From Pseudomonadota bacterium (lineage in GTDB: Bacteria > Pseudomonadota > Alphaproteobacteria > UBA8366): DNA of 64,000 nt. This document shows, piece by piece, positions 17,800-26,699 of this stretch (position 1 is its first letter; every line of letters begins with the position of its first letter). The position numbers and the translations under genes are program-made. The stretch is taken from the NCBI GenBank assembly GCA_036339585.1, contig JAYZAS010000001.1, positions 124,001 to 188,000 on the forward strand, given 5' to 3'. The notes beneath the pieces are model-generated. The model saw nothing but the letters and a program-made list of their open reading frames with translations. It searched no databases and was not told the origin of the DNA.

Positions 17800-18441
17800 A
17801 TGTTTAGACCTAATGTTTTTATTATGCGGTGGGTTTGTGTCGCTATATTTCTTACCTCGATGCATATGGTGAATGATACTGCTAGGGCAGCTACTGTCCC
17901 TGGTGACGCTAAGCAGTATATGGATAAACTTGCAACAAAGACCCTTAGCATTTTAGCCAACAAGGACATTCCACTCACCGAGCGCGAACAAAAAGTTCGC
18001 ATACTTTTAGGCGAGAATCTTGCAATTGAAGCAATTGGCCGATTTGTTGTCGGACGAGCCTGGCGCAGCGCCTCTGATGAGCAAAAAAGTGTGTACCGAG
18101 ACCTTTTTGAAAAATTTATTACAATAACATATGCAAAGAGATTAGGAGGTTACGCTGGAGAAAGGTTTACAATCACCTCCTCTAAAAGTGTTGGGAAAAA
18201 AGGTGACGCACTCGTTACGACCGAAATTCAGCGCCCCAGTGGTCCCCCCTTAAAAGCGAGTTGGCGCATTCGCTACTCGAAAGGCGCATTTCTGATACTG
18301 GATGTCATGGTTGAGGGAATAAGCATGGTTGTGGCTCAGCGTGCCGAGTTTACCACCATAATAAAGAAAAGCGGCATGCACGGCCTTATAGAAACGCTGC
18401 GCGCAAAGGCCTCCTCATTCGGCGTGAGGGCTCCCAAATGA
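17800..18441 (+). CDS. MlaC/Ttg2-like phospholipid-binding periplasmic protein
   Basis: About 213 residues starting at ATG 17800, which follows GGAGAGG by 3 nt. A hydrophobic signal peptide (IMRWVCVAIFLTSMHMV) ends near the ARA-AT cleavage site. The mature part has the MlaC family features: YMDKLATKTLSILANKDIPLTEREQKVRILL, then FVVGRAWRSASDEQKSVYRDLFEKFI, TYAKRLGGYAGERF and WRIRYSKGAFLILDVMVEGISMVVAQRAEF. MlaC carries phospholipids between the outer membrane and the inner-membrane MlaFEDB complex. No mlaFEDB genes are nearby, so it may be an orphan or work in hopanoid or lipid transfer. It overlaps the next gene by 4 bp. Confidence 0.88.
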   Translation: MFRPNVFIMRWVCVAIFLTSMHMVNDTARAATVPGDAKQYMDKLATKTLSILANKDIPLTEREQKVRILLGENLAIEAIGRFVVGRAWRSASDEQKSVYRDLFEKFITITYAKRLGGYAGERFTITSSKSVGKKGDALVTTEIQRPSGPPLKASWRIRYSKGAFLILDVMVEGISMVVAQRAEFTTIIKKSGMHGLIETLRAKASSFGVRAPK

Positions 18442-19316
18442 CAGGAAGGGAAAGGATGATGATAAGCAAAAGAAGAGCCCGAAATTCTAATGGAACCCAC
18501 AAGCGTGGGAGATACTCATTTATGCTAACAGCAATGGTAGTAACGATAATAATCGTAACTTCTGAAGTCATTGCGGGTGCTAAAGCTGATTTCAAAGCTG
18601 GATGGAATGCATATCAAAATGGTAATTTTATTAGTGCCCTCAAAATCTGGAGGCCTCTGGCTGAGAAAGGAGACACCCGAGCTCAATTCAATATCGGCGT
18701 AATGTTTGCAGAGGGAAAAGGGAGAGCGCAAAGTTATAAGCGCGCGGTTCAATGGTGGGAGAAAGCAGCAGAAAATGGAGATGCGGAGGCCCAACATAAT
18801 ATTGCCATGGCTTACATTGTGGGCAACGGTGTGGAAAAAAACTATAAACAAGCCGTTAACTGGTTAAAAAAAGCTTCCAATCTTGGTCTGGTGCGCTCAC
18901 AGTATGCCCTCGGTAGAATGTATGACTACGGTTTCGGTATCCCCCGGGATCAAGTAGAGGCTGCGAAATACGTTTCTTTGGCAGCCCAAAAAGGCTTCGA
19001 CAAGGCACAATATAACTTAGGTAAGCGATACCGAGACGGCAAAGGAGTTTCAAGAAGTCTTAAGCTCTCGGCAAAATGGTTTTTAGCGGCGGCAGAGCAG
19101 GGTCACGTTAGAGCACAAAATCATATAGGTGTGAGACTTATCCGTGGGGACGGAATAGAAAAAAATCCTGCGAAGGGCCTGATGTACCTTATTTTGGCTT
19201 CGGAAAAAGGACACATAAAAGCAGCCGAGCATAAAGCTAAACTCAGCGCGGATATTGCGATCAGAGATAAGGAGATGGCGGAAGAAATGGCCGCCAGTTG
19301 GAAACCCATTCGGTAA
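18438..19316 (+). CDS. Sel1-like tetratricopeptide repeat protein, exported
   Basis: An N-terminal membrane segment (FMLTAMVVTIIIVTSEVIAGAKA) is followed by about six Sel1 repeats of 36 residues, seen as A-x-x-x-L-G-x-M-Y-x-x-G units: AQFNIGVMFAEGKG, AQHNIAMAYIVGNG, SQYALGRMYDYGFG, AQYNLGKRYRDGKG and AQNHIGVRLIRGDG. Such solenoids bind other proteins, often in envelope or signalling roles. The first ATG overlaps the MlaC-like stop (ATGA), while a second ATG at 18456 has a better ribosome binding site (GGAAGGGAAAGG); the real start may be either. The coupling suggests a joint envelope function with the MlaC-like protein. Confidence 0.88.
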   Translation: MTGRERMMISKRRARNSNGTHKRGRYSFMLTAMVVTIIIVTSEVIAGAKADFKAGWNAYQNGNFISALKIWRPLAEKGDTRAQFNIGVMFAEGKGRAQSYKRAVQWWEKAAENGDAEAQHNIAMAYIVGNGVEKNYKQAVNWLKKASNLGLVRSQYALGRMYDYGFGIPRDQVEAAKYVSLAAQKGFDKAQYNLGKRYRDGKGVSRSLKLSAKWFLAAAEQGHVRAQNHIGVRLIRGDGIEKNPAKGLMYLILASEKGHIKAAEHKAKLSADIAIRDKEMAEEMAASWKPIR

Positions 19317-19345
19317 TCATTGTTTTCGTCTAAGATGAGGTTTTT

Positions 19346-20899
19346 TTATCGGGGGGGGGTCGAACGACCAAGTATCCACGCAGGACATATGGCGATAACG
19401 TAGACTACACTGATAATCAGAAATCCGTCTTTAAACCCGAGTGTACTAGCCTGAGCCGAAATTATATCACCCAAATAATGTAAAGCCCCTGGACCACGAA
19501 TAGCCTCTGGAACTCCAAATTCCCCGAGAAGTTGTCCCACTTGATCCAACAAACCTCTGCTTATCAGGTTTTCAGGAGTTTGAGTCGCTACTAATGCATC
19601 TGCATGAAATTGAGTTCGTTGTTCCATAGCCACTACCAAGCCACAGACTCCAAAGGCTCCACCGAGCTGGCGAAGAAAATTCATTGTACCAGAACCCTTA
19701 TTCAATTCCTCAGAAGAGAGCGCTCTCAAAGCGGCTGTATTAAGAGCAGGTAGTATCATCGACATCCCGAACCGACTGATCATAACGAAGATAGCAAAAG
19801 TCCAAAAAGCTGTGTTAACATCGGACCCGTTCATAAGGAGACTGCCGAGCGCAAACATCCCAAGCCCAATCATTACCATATAATGAGGAGACACGAGGTC
19901 GGTAAGCCTTCCCATAAAAGAAACTAAGCATACAACCATAATACCCGCGGGAAGTAACACTAAGCCCGACAGCGTAGCGGAAAAATTCTGTACCTCTTGA
20001 ACAAACACTGGAATTATGTAGTTCGAAGCAAAATTACCCATTCCAAAAACGAAATAAACGATCACTGCAGCACTAAACTGCGCATTATAGAATAGAGAAA
20101 AGTCTAATAAAGGCGCCGCACTTCGTAATTGTAGGCGAATAAACCAACCACCCACTATCAATGCCAAGAAGAATAACGTGAGGATATAGTTTGACGACCA
20201 GCCATAGCGCTGTCCATTGCTGAGAGCTGTTAACAATAGGAATACTGCCGCTACTAAAAGGATGTAACTTGACCAGTCAAATCGCGGTAGATGACGAACT
20301 TTCCATGACCCGGGAAGGAAAAAGAACCCCAAAGCCAAAGCCGCAGCACAAAATGGCAAAGGAAACAGAAAAATATGACGCCAACTCAGTTCGTCTATAA
20401 TGTACCCACCCGCTACAGGTCCAAGCATCGGGGACATCATGAGGCCGGTGCTATAAATTCCCATCGCCAAACCTCGCTTTTCAGGAGGGAAAGCCCGATA
20501 GATCACAGACATCATTAAGGGTTGTATTATACCTGCCGGAATGCCCTGTATCACCCGCCCCAGTATCAAAAAATCCATACTTGGACTAAAGTAGCAAAGC
20601 CAACTCCCAAAAAGGAAGACAACTGCAATGACCGTGTAGGTTAACCGTTCTCCCAAAGCATCTATAAACCACGCCGCCAGCAATTGACTAGCAACCATGG
20701 TCGCTATGAAGGCAGTTGCCATCCATTGTGCCTGGTCTTGACCAACACCAAATGCGCCCATCGCGCTTGGCACCGCAACATTTACTATAGTTGCTGAAAG
20801 CACCATTGATATGGTCCCCGTTACCCCTGCAGCCGCGACTAACCATCGAAACTTTGGGCCATACCGAGCCTCAAGCTCTGCCATATCTCCAGCTGCCAT
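19346..20899 (-). CDS. DHA2 family MFS multidrug transporter (EmrB-like), second copy
   Basis: This 517-residue protein has about 14 hydrophobic helices, as in the DHA2 (drug:H+ antiporter-2) family. Visible motifs are TISMVLSATIVNVAVPSAMG in helix 1, GVGQDQAQWMATAFIATMVASQL, LGRVIQGIPAGIIQPLMM (motif B/C-like) and YSTGLMMSPMLGPVAGGYI. It is clearly paralogous to the gene 2 bp upstream at 20902-22464, sharing GVGQDQAQW, the FDWSSYILL loop, LNFLRQLGGA and ALHYLGDII/ALHYLGEII. It probably exports hydrophobic drugs or toxins through the periplasmic adaptor encoded upstream. A run of nine Gs lies just before the stop codon and could be indel-prone, but the frame is normal. Confidence 0.92.
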   Translation of the reverse strand: MAAGDMAELEARYGPKFRWLVAAAGVTGTISMVLSATIVNVAVPSAMGAFGVGQDQAQWMATAFIATMVASQLLAAWFIDALGERLTYTVIAVVFLFGSWLCYFSPSMDFLILGRVIQGIPAGIIQPLMMSVIYRAFPPEKRGLAMGIYSTGLMMSPMLGPVAGGYIIDELSWRHIFLFPLPFCAAALALGFFFLPGSWKVRHLPRFDWSSYILLVAAVFLLLTALSNGQRYGWSSNYILTLFFLALIVGGWFIRLQLRSAAPLLDFSLFYNAQFSAAVIVYFVFGMGNFASNYIIPVFVQEVQNFSATLSGLVLLPAGIMVVCLVSFMGRLTDLVSPHYMVMIGLGMFALGSLLMNGSDVNTAFWTFAIFVMISRFGMSMILPALNTAALRALSSEELNKGSGTMNFLRQLGGAFGVCGLVVAMEQRTQFHADALVATQTPENLISRGLLDQVGQLLGEFGVPEAIRGPGALHYLGDIISAQASTLGFKDGFLIISVVYVIAICPAWILGRSTPPR

Positions 20900-20901
20900 C
20901 T

Positions 20902-22464
20902 TTATTCCTCCGTATGCCGCGGGCGCTCGCGCATGGCATATGCTGGCAGTAATGCCAAAAGGAAAAATAAGGCAAGAACTAGGAAACCGTCTTTAAAACC
21001 AAATGTATAGGCTTGCGCATAGATAATTTCGCCAAGATAATGCAAAGCTCCCGGTGTATGTAGTGTGTCTGGCAGGCCGTGTTGCCCCATTATATTGCTA
21101 ACGGCACCCAACAGTTCGCGGCTAACATTGTTACCAGGCGTCTGAGTAGCGGTCAGACTCGTGCCATGGAACTGAGCTCGATTCTCCATTGTGATAACAA
21201 GTATTGAAATACCAGATGCACCACCGAGTTGCCGAAGAAAGTTCAAGGCACCGGCACCTTGATTTAGTTCCTCCGGCTCAAGTGCATCGAAAGCCGCAGT
21301 GGTGAGGGAGGGCAAAATAAATGCAAGACCAAATCTACTTATGATTATAAAAATCATGAGACTCAAGAAAGAAGTGTTCACATCTGCTCCGCTCATAAGA
21401 ATAGCTCCAGCGGCAAATAGTATTAGACCCGACATAACCATGATGTGTGCCGGCACATGATCCGAGAGCCTTCCAGTAAAAGGAAGAGCTGCCGACAGAA
21501 GAATTCCGGCCGGCATCATCACAAGACCTGCATTACTAGGTGTAAACCCCTGAACCACCTGGGAAAATACTGGGACCATATAACTTGAGGCAAAGTTACC
21601 CATACCAAAGACGAAAGATACCGCCACTGCCGCACTGAAACGTCCGTGGCGGAAAAGAGAAAAGTCTAACATTGGAAGCGTTGCCTGAGTTTGTATCTTT
21701 ATGAACCATATACCGGTGGCCAAGCCTATTAGAATAGTGTAAATCATGACGTTAGAGTCCCAACCCCATCTCTGACCATTAGATAACATCGAAATGATGC
21801 AACACAAAGTTACGCACAGAAGTATGTAACTTGACCAATCAAATCTTGGCAAAGGTCCTCTTGGGCGATCTCCGGGTATGAAAATAGGCCCAAAAATCAG
21901 TCCTACAATTGCTAGGGGTACTGGTGCATAAAAGATTGTTCTCCATGAAAAATAGTCGATTACGTACCCACCGAGTAACGGACCGAAGGTCGGCGCTAGA
22001 GTTGCTACCATGCCGTATATACCCATTCCGAAACCACGTTTATCAGCAGGGTAGACTTTAAACACCAGCACCATAACTAGGGGTTGCATAACTCCCGCCC
22101 CCATGCCTTGAAGCACCCGACCTAAAACCAAAAAATCTAGAGTAGTTGTTGTGGTGCAAACAAGAGTACCAAACAACCAAATACATATTATGATGACGTA
22201 GGCAAGCCGCGTACCAAAAGCTCTAACAAACCAATGGCTGAGAAGTTGGCTCGCAACCATAGTCGCAAGATAAGCCGTAGCTACCCATTGGGCCTGGTCT
22301 TGACCAACTCCGAAAGCTCCCATAACACTTGGGATCGCTACGTTGACAATGGTTGCCGAAATGAACATGCAAAATGTACCGGACATCGCAACGATGGTTA
22401 TTATCCAGCGTTCAGTAGGAGTGTATTCCTCTACACGTCCACTATCATCGATCTCGGATATCAA
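20902..22464 (-). CDS. DHA2 family MFS multidrug transporter (EmrB-like), first copy
   Basis: A 520-residue DHA2-type transporter with about 14 membrane segments. Helix 1 has GTFCMFISATIVNVAIPSVM, followed by GVGQDQAQWVATAYLATMVASQLL, LGRVLQGMGAGVMQPL and LAPTFGPLLGGYVIDYFSW. EmrB-type transporters work with a membrane fusion protein and an outer-membrane channel to expel uncouplers and antibiotics. The fusion protein gene overlaps its start by 20 bp upstream, so the three genes form one operon (EmrA-like, EmrB-like, EmrB-like). No outer-membrane factor gene or regulator is in the immediate region. Confidence 0.92.
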   Translation of the reverse strand: MISEIDDSGRVEEYTPTERWIITIVAMSGTFCMFISATIVNVAIPSVMGAFGVGQDQAQWVATAYLATMVASQLLSHWFVRAFGTRLAYVIIICIWLFGTLVCTTTTTLDFLVLGRVLQGMGAGVMQPLVMVLVFKVYPADKRGFGMGIYGMVATLAPTFGPLLGGYVIDYFSWRTIFYAPVPLAIVGLIFGPIFIPGDRPRGPLPRFDWSSYILLCVTLCCIISMLSNGQRWGWDSNVMIYTILIGLATGIWFIKIQTQATLPMLDFSLFRHGRFSAAVAVSFVFGMGNFASSYMVPVFSQVVQGFTPSNAGLVMMPAGILLSAALPFTGRLSDHVPAHIMVMSGLILFAAGAILMSGADVNTSFLSLMIFIIISRFGLAFILPSLTTAAFDALEPEELNQGAGALNFLRQLGGASGISILVITMENRAQFHGTSLTATQTPGNNVSRELLGAVSNIMGQHGLPDTLHTPGALHYLGEIIYAQAYTFGFKDGFLVLALFFLLALLPAYAMRERPRHTEE

Positions 22465-23668
22465 TATTGACCTCGACCATCATGCCTGGACGTAGCAGTC
22501 CCTTCTGCTGCTCTACCTTTATTCGAACTGGCAACCGCTGCGTAATTTTAGTAAAATTACCGCTGGGATTTGGCGTGGGAAGGAGCGCGAATTCGCTTGT
22601 TGTAGAATTGCCTATCGCTTCTACCCTCCCTACAATCTCGAGATCAGGGAAAGCATCAACAGAAATGTCTACGGATTGGCCAATCCTTAGTTTGCGAACC
22701 TCGGTTTCTTTGATGTTGGCTTCAACCCAAATCTTATTTGGGTCATGTATGATGGCGAGACGTTGCGCAGGTGTCACATACTCCCCAACATCAACAAAAA
22801 TTTTATCGACCACACCCTCAATTTTACTCTTAATTGTACGATCCATAAGATCGATTTTCTGACGCTCTAGTTTTGCTCCTAGCTGTTCTATACGTTGTCG
22901 TAGGACTTGGCCTTCTTCATCTAATACCTGGACTCGATTGAGATTTGCCGCCGCCTCATCCAACCGGGCCTCTAAAGATTGAAGACTTGCTAATGCTTTT
23001 TGGTATTCAACATTGACTTGCTGCGCCCGTGTCATGGCCTGCTCTAATTGAATACGCGGGATAACTTTCTTCTTAAACAACGTCTTTGTACGCTGCAATT
23101 CAGCCCGCGCTACCTCACGATGAACCTTCAATGCCTGTACAACTGACTTAGCCCCGTTTAATGACGATACTGCTGTCTGATATTGACTTTCAGATTGTTT
23201 CGCCACTAGGTCGCGACGAGCATGCAGACGGTTAAGAGATGCATCGGTAGCCTTAACTTCAGACCCTAGCTGGCGAACTAACAGCTCAGATTCTTGTTTA
23301 TCTATAACCGTCAGGACGTCGCCCACGCCAATGATTTGTCCCTCACGCACTGGGATTTCAGTAATCCAACCTGGTACACGGCTTGAGATTGTGATGAGAT
23401 TTCCGGTTATGCGAGCATCATATTCGTAAACATGAGTCATTCGAGAACGTATCTCGAATCCACCCCAGATTAGGCCGAGCATAACTAAGACTGCCGCGGC
23501 TAAGTGTTGTGGTTTTAACCTTGGCAACCACTTGTGGACCGATACAAGCGGGGAGAATCTACCCAGACTGGTAGATGAACTTGCCTGGGATTTTTTCTCT
23601 TCCTTTTTTGTCACCTCGATATCCTTACTTGCTATTTCATACGCCAAACCAGTCACAGGCGAGATCAA
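22445..23668 (-). CDS. HlyD/EmrA family periplasmic adaptor (membrane fusion protein)
   Basis: This 407-residue protein has a short cytoplasmic tail rich in Lys and Ser, one membrane helix (HLAAAVLVMLGLIWGGFEI, about residues 55-73), a barrel-sandwich/lipoyl half (ITISSRVPGWITEIPVREGQIIGVGDVLTVID) and a long coiled-coil hairpin (about residues 140-275). The second lipoyl half DRTIKSKIEGVVDKIFVDVGEYVTPAQRLA and a C-terminal beta-barrel follow. This is the EmrA layout. It links inner-membrane EmrB to an outer-membrane channel. The start shown is a TTG at 23668; GTG or TTG codons a few residues in are alternatives because no strong ribosome binding site is evident. Confidence 0.9.
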   Translation of the reverse strand: MISPVTGLAYEIASKDIEVTKKEEKKSQASSSTSLGRFSPLVSVHKWLPRLKPQHLAAAVLVMLGLIWGGFEIRSRMTHVYEYDARITGNLITISSRVPGWITEIPVREGQIIGVGDVLTVIDKQESELLVRQLGSEVKATDASLNRLHARRDLVAKQSESQYQTAVSSLNGAKSVVQALKVHREVARAELQRTKTLFKKKVIPRIQLEQAMTRAQQVNVEYQKALASLQSLEARLDEAAANLNRVQVLDEEGQVLRQRIEQLGAKLERQKIDLMDRTIKSKIEGVVDKIFVDVGEYVTPAQRLAIIHDPNKIWVEANIKETEVRKLRIGQSVDISVDAFPDLEIVGRVEAIGNSTTSEFALLPTPNPSGNFTKITQRLPVRIKVEQQKGLLRPGMMVEVNIDIRDR

Positions 23669-23833
23669 TTTGTTTTTTGTTCGTTTCTTAGTTCAGAAAA
23701 AATGTTAAACTGACAGGCGCTGGCACAGCGCTAATTAACCCTATTCAAATCTTTTGTCCTACAAGTCGTCTGCAACCTGTCTTCCCAATTTATTTGATTG
23801 CCTAAGTAGAATATTAAGTGTCAATATCGTATC

Positions 23834-24700
23834 TCAGCCAAACCGCATTTCTGAAATCATAGCCGTTGCTCCATCTGGGTCAGCCACCCACATAGTTGCA
23901 CCATCACCAGCGGAGTTCGGTTTGCCCGACAAACTAAAGGGCGCAAAATCATAAAGTGGCCGAATAAATTTAGTAGCTACTTCTGTCAGAGACCTGCCAT
24001 TGTTTTTTTCCAAACAAAAATCTATCAAGAGACTAGTTGTTAGCCGTGCATTCACTATCAGTCCTGGATAGCCTTCAATTTCGGTAACATATTTGTAATC
24101 ATAATGGATTCGAGATGCATTGAAGGTAAGGGCTGAAAACCGAAACATCTGTACGGGGTCAGCTTGGTGAACTTTTTTCCAAACTGCATCGTCTCGCGGA
24201 GGCGCGGGCTCTCGTTTTGTATCGCTTGGCTTAGCCGCTTCTCGATAAACTATCGTCCTATCATCTATTAGCGCTGGCCCATCCTCACCTGAAATGGTAT
24301 TGCGAGTTATAATAAAAACGAGTTGGCCGGTACCACCCATCTTTGGCGTTATATCGTGAATTTCAGTTTTCCGATGTATTTTTTCCCCAACATGGAGCGG
24401 CTTCAAATACTCAAGACGGTTGCCTGCGTGCATGCGACGAGCGAGCTGCACAGGAGGCAGGAATTCGCCCCTTTTAGGTAATCCAACCTTACCAAGCTCT
24501 GAGTGACGGGTACGGTCATGGAAGAAAAACCAATGAGCGCCGGGTGGAATTTCATCGCCATCCTTAACTTCTGGCACCTCCCAATCCATGGTTGCAGCAT
24601 AATTCATGATCGGTGCTGCAGTAACTACATCCTCTTCTTCAATGCTACGCCCGATCCAACTTCGCAATTCTTCAGCACTGAGCCCTATTTCTTCACTCAT
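23834..24700 (-). CDS. FAS1-like/MaoC-type dehydratase, mesaconyl-C4-CoA hydratase-like
   Basis: A 288-residue double-hotdog protein. The N-terminal half has WIGRSIEEEDVVTAAPIMNYAATMD and PPGAHWFFFHDRTRHSELGKVGLPKRGEFLPPVQLARRMHAG. Then come LKPLHVGEKIHRKTEIHDITPKMGGTGQLVFIITR, and the MaoC-like half with FRFSALTFNASRIHYDYKY, where the Asn and His would be the hydratase residues. Relatives hydrate mesaconyl-C4-CoA, beta-methylmalyl-CoA or similar enoyl-CoA esters. Its start overlaps the stop of a paralogue by 4 bp, so the two are coupled and may form a heteromer. The exact acyl-CoA substrate is not evident. Confidence 0.85.
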   Translation of the reverse strand: MSEEIGLSAEELRSWIGRSIEEEDVVTAAPIMNYAATMDWEVPEVKDGDEIPPGAHWFFFHDRTRHSELGKVGLPKRGEFLPPVQLARRMHAGNRLEYLKPLHVGEKIHRKTEIHDITPKMGGTGQLVFIITRNTISGEDGPALIDDRTIVYREAAKPSDTKREPAPPRDDAVWKKVHQADPVQMFRFSALTFNASRIHYDYKYVTEIEGYPGLIVNARLTTSLLIDFCLEKNNGRSLTEVATKFIRPLYDFAPFSLSGKPNSAGDGATMWVADPDGATAMISEMRFG

Positions 24701-25563
24701 TCCTCATACTCCACATCTACCGTGTAGGCTAATCCACCAGTTGGATTGACCGCCCACAAACTGGCAGTCCCAGGCTCTTCCCCTTCCTTGCCATTAACAG
24801 TAAAGGGGGCAATGTCATACAGTGCAGAGCGCGCCATTACTTTAATTTTTTTCAAGATCGCTTTGGGCTTATTTTCATGAAAAAGCTCTAGAAGCATAAT
24901 CATTGTTAGTCCACCATTAAAAACGAGGCCCGGGTACCCCTCGACCTCAGTCACGTAAGACCGGTCGTAATGTATGCGGTGGCTATTCATTGTCAGTGCC
25001 GAAAACCTAAATAACAAAACCGGAGATGGTTCAATTTCTTTAACCCACTGTGCCCCTTCTGGGGGCTGAGCTGGCTTATGACTTGCGGTTGACCCAGCCA
25101 CGGCTTCTCCGCGATATATTTGCATGCGATCATCTGTAATAGCCACCCCGTCTTTGTCAGCAATCTCTTGACGAACCGTGACAAACATTAAATCCCCAGA
25201 ACGGCCTTCTTTTGCGGTCACATCTGCTATGCTCATGATCTTGGTTATTGGCTCACCAACCCTAACTGGACGATTAAACGTCATCGTCGTTCCACCGTAC
25301 ATTCGTCGCGGCAACGGACTCGGGGGCATAAATTCCCCGAGTGCCGGATGGCCGTCACGGCCACAGGCAGACAACGGGGACAGTTCAGGAAATCCGAGCC
25401 TGTACCACACGAATGGGACATCGTCACCATTCTGGAATTCGAAATTCTTCCGGTCTAACGTCGCCGCCATACAGCTAGCAGCGTACGGTGTCACGATGCC
25501 TTCAAGGGTCTTAGACCTTCCTATCCATGCTCTGGCCTCTTCCAAACTTTTTTCATCAATCAT
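24697..25563 (-). CDS. FAS1-like/MaoC-type dehydratase, paralogue of the next gene
   Basis: The start at 25563 follows GGAGAAA, preferred over an in-frame codon at 25578. The 288-residue protein has the same layout as its downstream neighbour: ARAWIGRSKTLEGIVTPYAASCMAATLD, LGEFMPPSPLPRRMYGG, RPVRVGEPITKIMSIADVTAKEGRSGDLMFVTVR, and the MaoC half FRFSALTMNSHRIHYDRSYVTEVEGYPGLVFNGGLT. The pair is translationally coupled. Retention of N-x-x-R-I-H-Y-D in both suggests both are catalytically competent enoyl-CoA hydratases or dehydratases. Confidence 0.85.
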   Translation of the reverse strand: MIDEKSLEEARAWIGRSKTLEGIVTPYAASCMAATLDRKNFEFQNGDDVPFVWYRLGFPELSPLSACGRDGHPALGEFMPPSPLPRRMYGGTTMTFNRPVRVGEPITKIMSIADVTAKEGRSGDLMFVTVRQEIADKDGVAITDDRMQIYRGEAVAGSTASHKPAQPPEGAQWVKEIEPSPVLLFRFSALTMNSHRIHYDRSYVTEVEGYPGLVFNGGLTMIMLLELFHENKPKAILKKIKVMARSALYDIAPFTVNGKEGEEPGTASLWAVNPTGGLAYTVDVEYEE

Positions 25564-25694
25564 AGATTTTCTCCACAATTACGCCCTTTTTTATAATCTA
25601 TTACGCTTACCACTTTTCGTCGAGAGCCAACATCATTGACGCACACTTATTTCGAGACCATACATTCGGTTCTTACATTAGTGAGTAATTTGGC

Positions 25695-26699
25695 ATGAAG
25701 ATATGTATATTTGGAGCCGGTGCAGTTGGTGGTATACTTGCTGGCCGAATGATTAGAGGCGGTGCTGCTATTACAATAGTTGCCCGTGGCCGCCATTTGG
25801 AGGCGATCCAAAAAAAAGGACTCAAAATCTGCGACAGAAATGGAGAGTGGAAAGTTAAAGTAGAAGCTACCTACAACACTCAATCACTTGGCCAACAAGA
25901 CCTCTTAATTTTAGGGGTCAAAGCGCATACACTGACGCCGGCACTTGCTCAAATTGAACCTTTGATCGGTGCACATACTACAGTCATGCATATCGTAAAT
26001 GGCATTCCGTGGTGGTTCTTCCATGGTATCAACAATGATCCGACAGCCGACTATTTGGAAAGTGTTGATCCTGGTGGAATCGTACTAAAAACGTTGGGTC
26101 CCGAGAAGGCTTTGGGCTGTGTAGTTCACATTGCAAGCAATATTATAAAACCCGGTGTAGTTGAACATAACGCAGGTGGTACGTTCCTTATTGGTGAGCC
26201 AAATAATAGCGAAAGCGACAGAGTGAAGCGTGTAGTCGCTGCTCTCTCTCCAAGCGAACTGAGAATCCAGTCTACAACAGATATACGCTCCGAAATTTGG
26301 TCTAAACTATATTCAAATATTACAGGCAACCCCTTGAGCGTGCTGCTGGAAGCAGGATTTGAAGGCGTCTTCGGTGCACCAGGCATGCGGGATGTCTTAC
26401 ACAACATAATTAAAGAAGCCTCCTCGGTGGCTATGGCCTTCGGCTCCAATGCTTGTCCTGACATAGACAAACGCTTGGACGGCCTTGCCACTCTTGGTAA
26501 CGCCAAATCATCCACACTCCAAGACTTCGAAGCTGGAAAATCACTCGAACTCGATGCGCTTGTTGGCTCCGTATCAGAATTAGGTAAGCTCGCCCAAATA
26601 GCAACCCCAACCATTGACTTAGTCTATGCGCTTACCTGTCAAAAAGCTCTGCTGGCTGGGCTTTACTCACCCACGAAAAACAAAGCGACTAGCGTATGA
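25695..26699 (+). CDS. Ketopantoate reductase (ApbA/PanE) family protein
   Basis: This 334-residue protein opens with the NADP-binding loop CIFGAGAVGGILAGRMIRGG. It has the second-domain signature SKLYSNITGNPLSVLLEA near residue 206, containing the N-x-x-x-N segment typical of the family, and an all-helical C-terminal domain with DFEAGKSLELDALVG. Classical PanE reduces 2-dehydropantoate to pantoate for CoA synthesis, but many paralogues act on other 2-ketoacids. The catabolic neighbourhood and coupling to a quinone oxidoreductase (ATGA overlap) suggest this may be a paralogue rather than the biosynthetic enzyme. Confidence 0.88.
   Translation: MKICIFGAGAVGGILAGRMIRGGAAITIVARGRHLEAIQKKGLKICDRNGEWKVKVEATYNTQSLGQQDLLILGVKAHTLTPALAQIEPLIGAHTTVMHIVNGIPWWFFHGINNDPTADYLESVDPGGIVLKTLGPEKALGCVVHIASNIIKPGVVEHNAGGTFLIGEPNNSESDRVKRVVAALSPSELRIQSTTDIRSEIWSKLYSNITGNPLSVLLEAGFEGVFGAPGMRDVLHNIIKEASSVAMAFGSNACPDIDKRLDGLATLGNAKSSTLQDFEAGKSLELDALVGSVSELGKLAQIATPTIDLVYALTCQKALLAGLYSPTKNKATSV

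Noticed and set aside
19351-19359. Run of nine Gs at the end of the second EmrB-like gene as a possible frameshift.
   Set aside because: The reading frame gives a normal C-terminus and stop, so no frameshift is implied.
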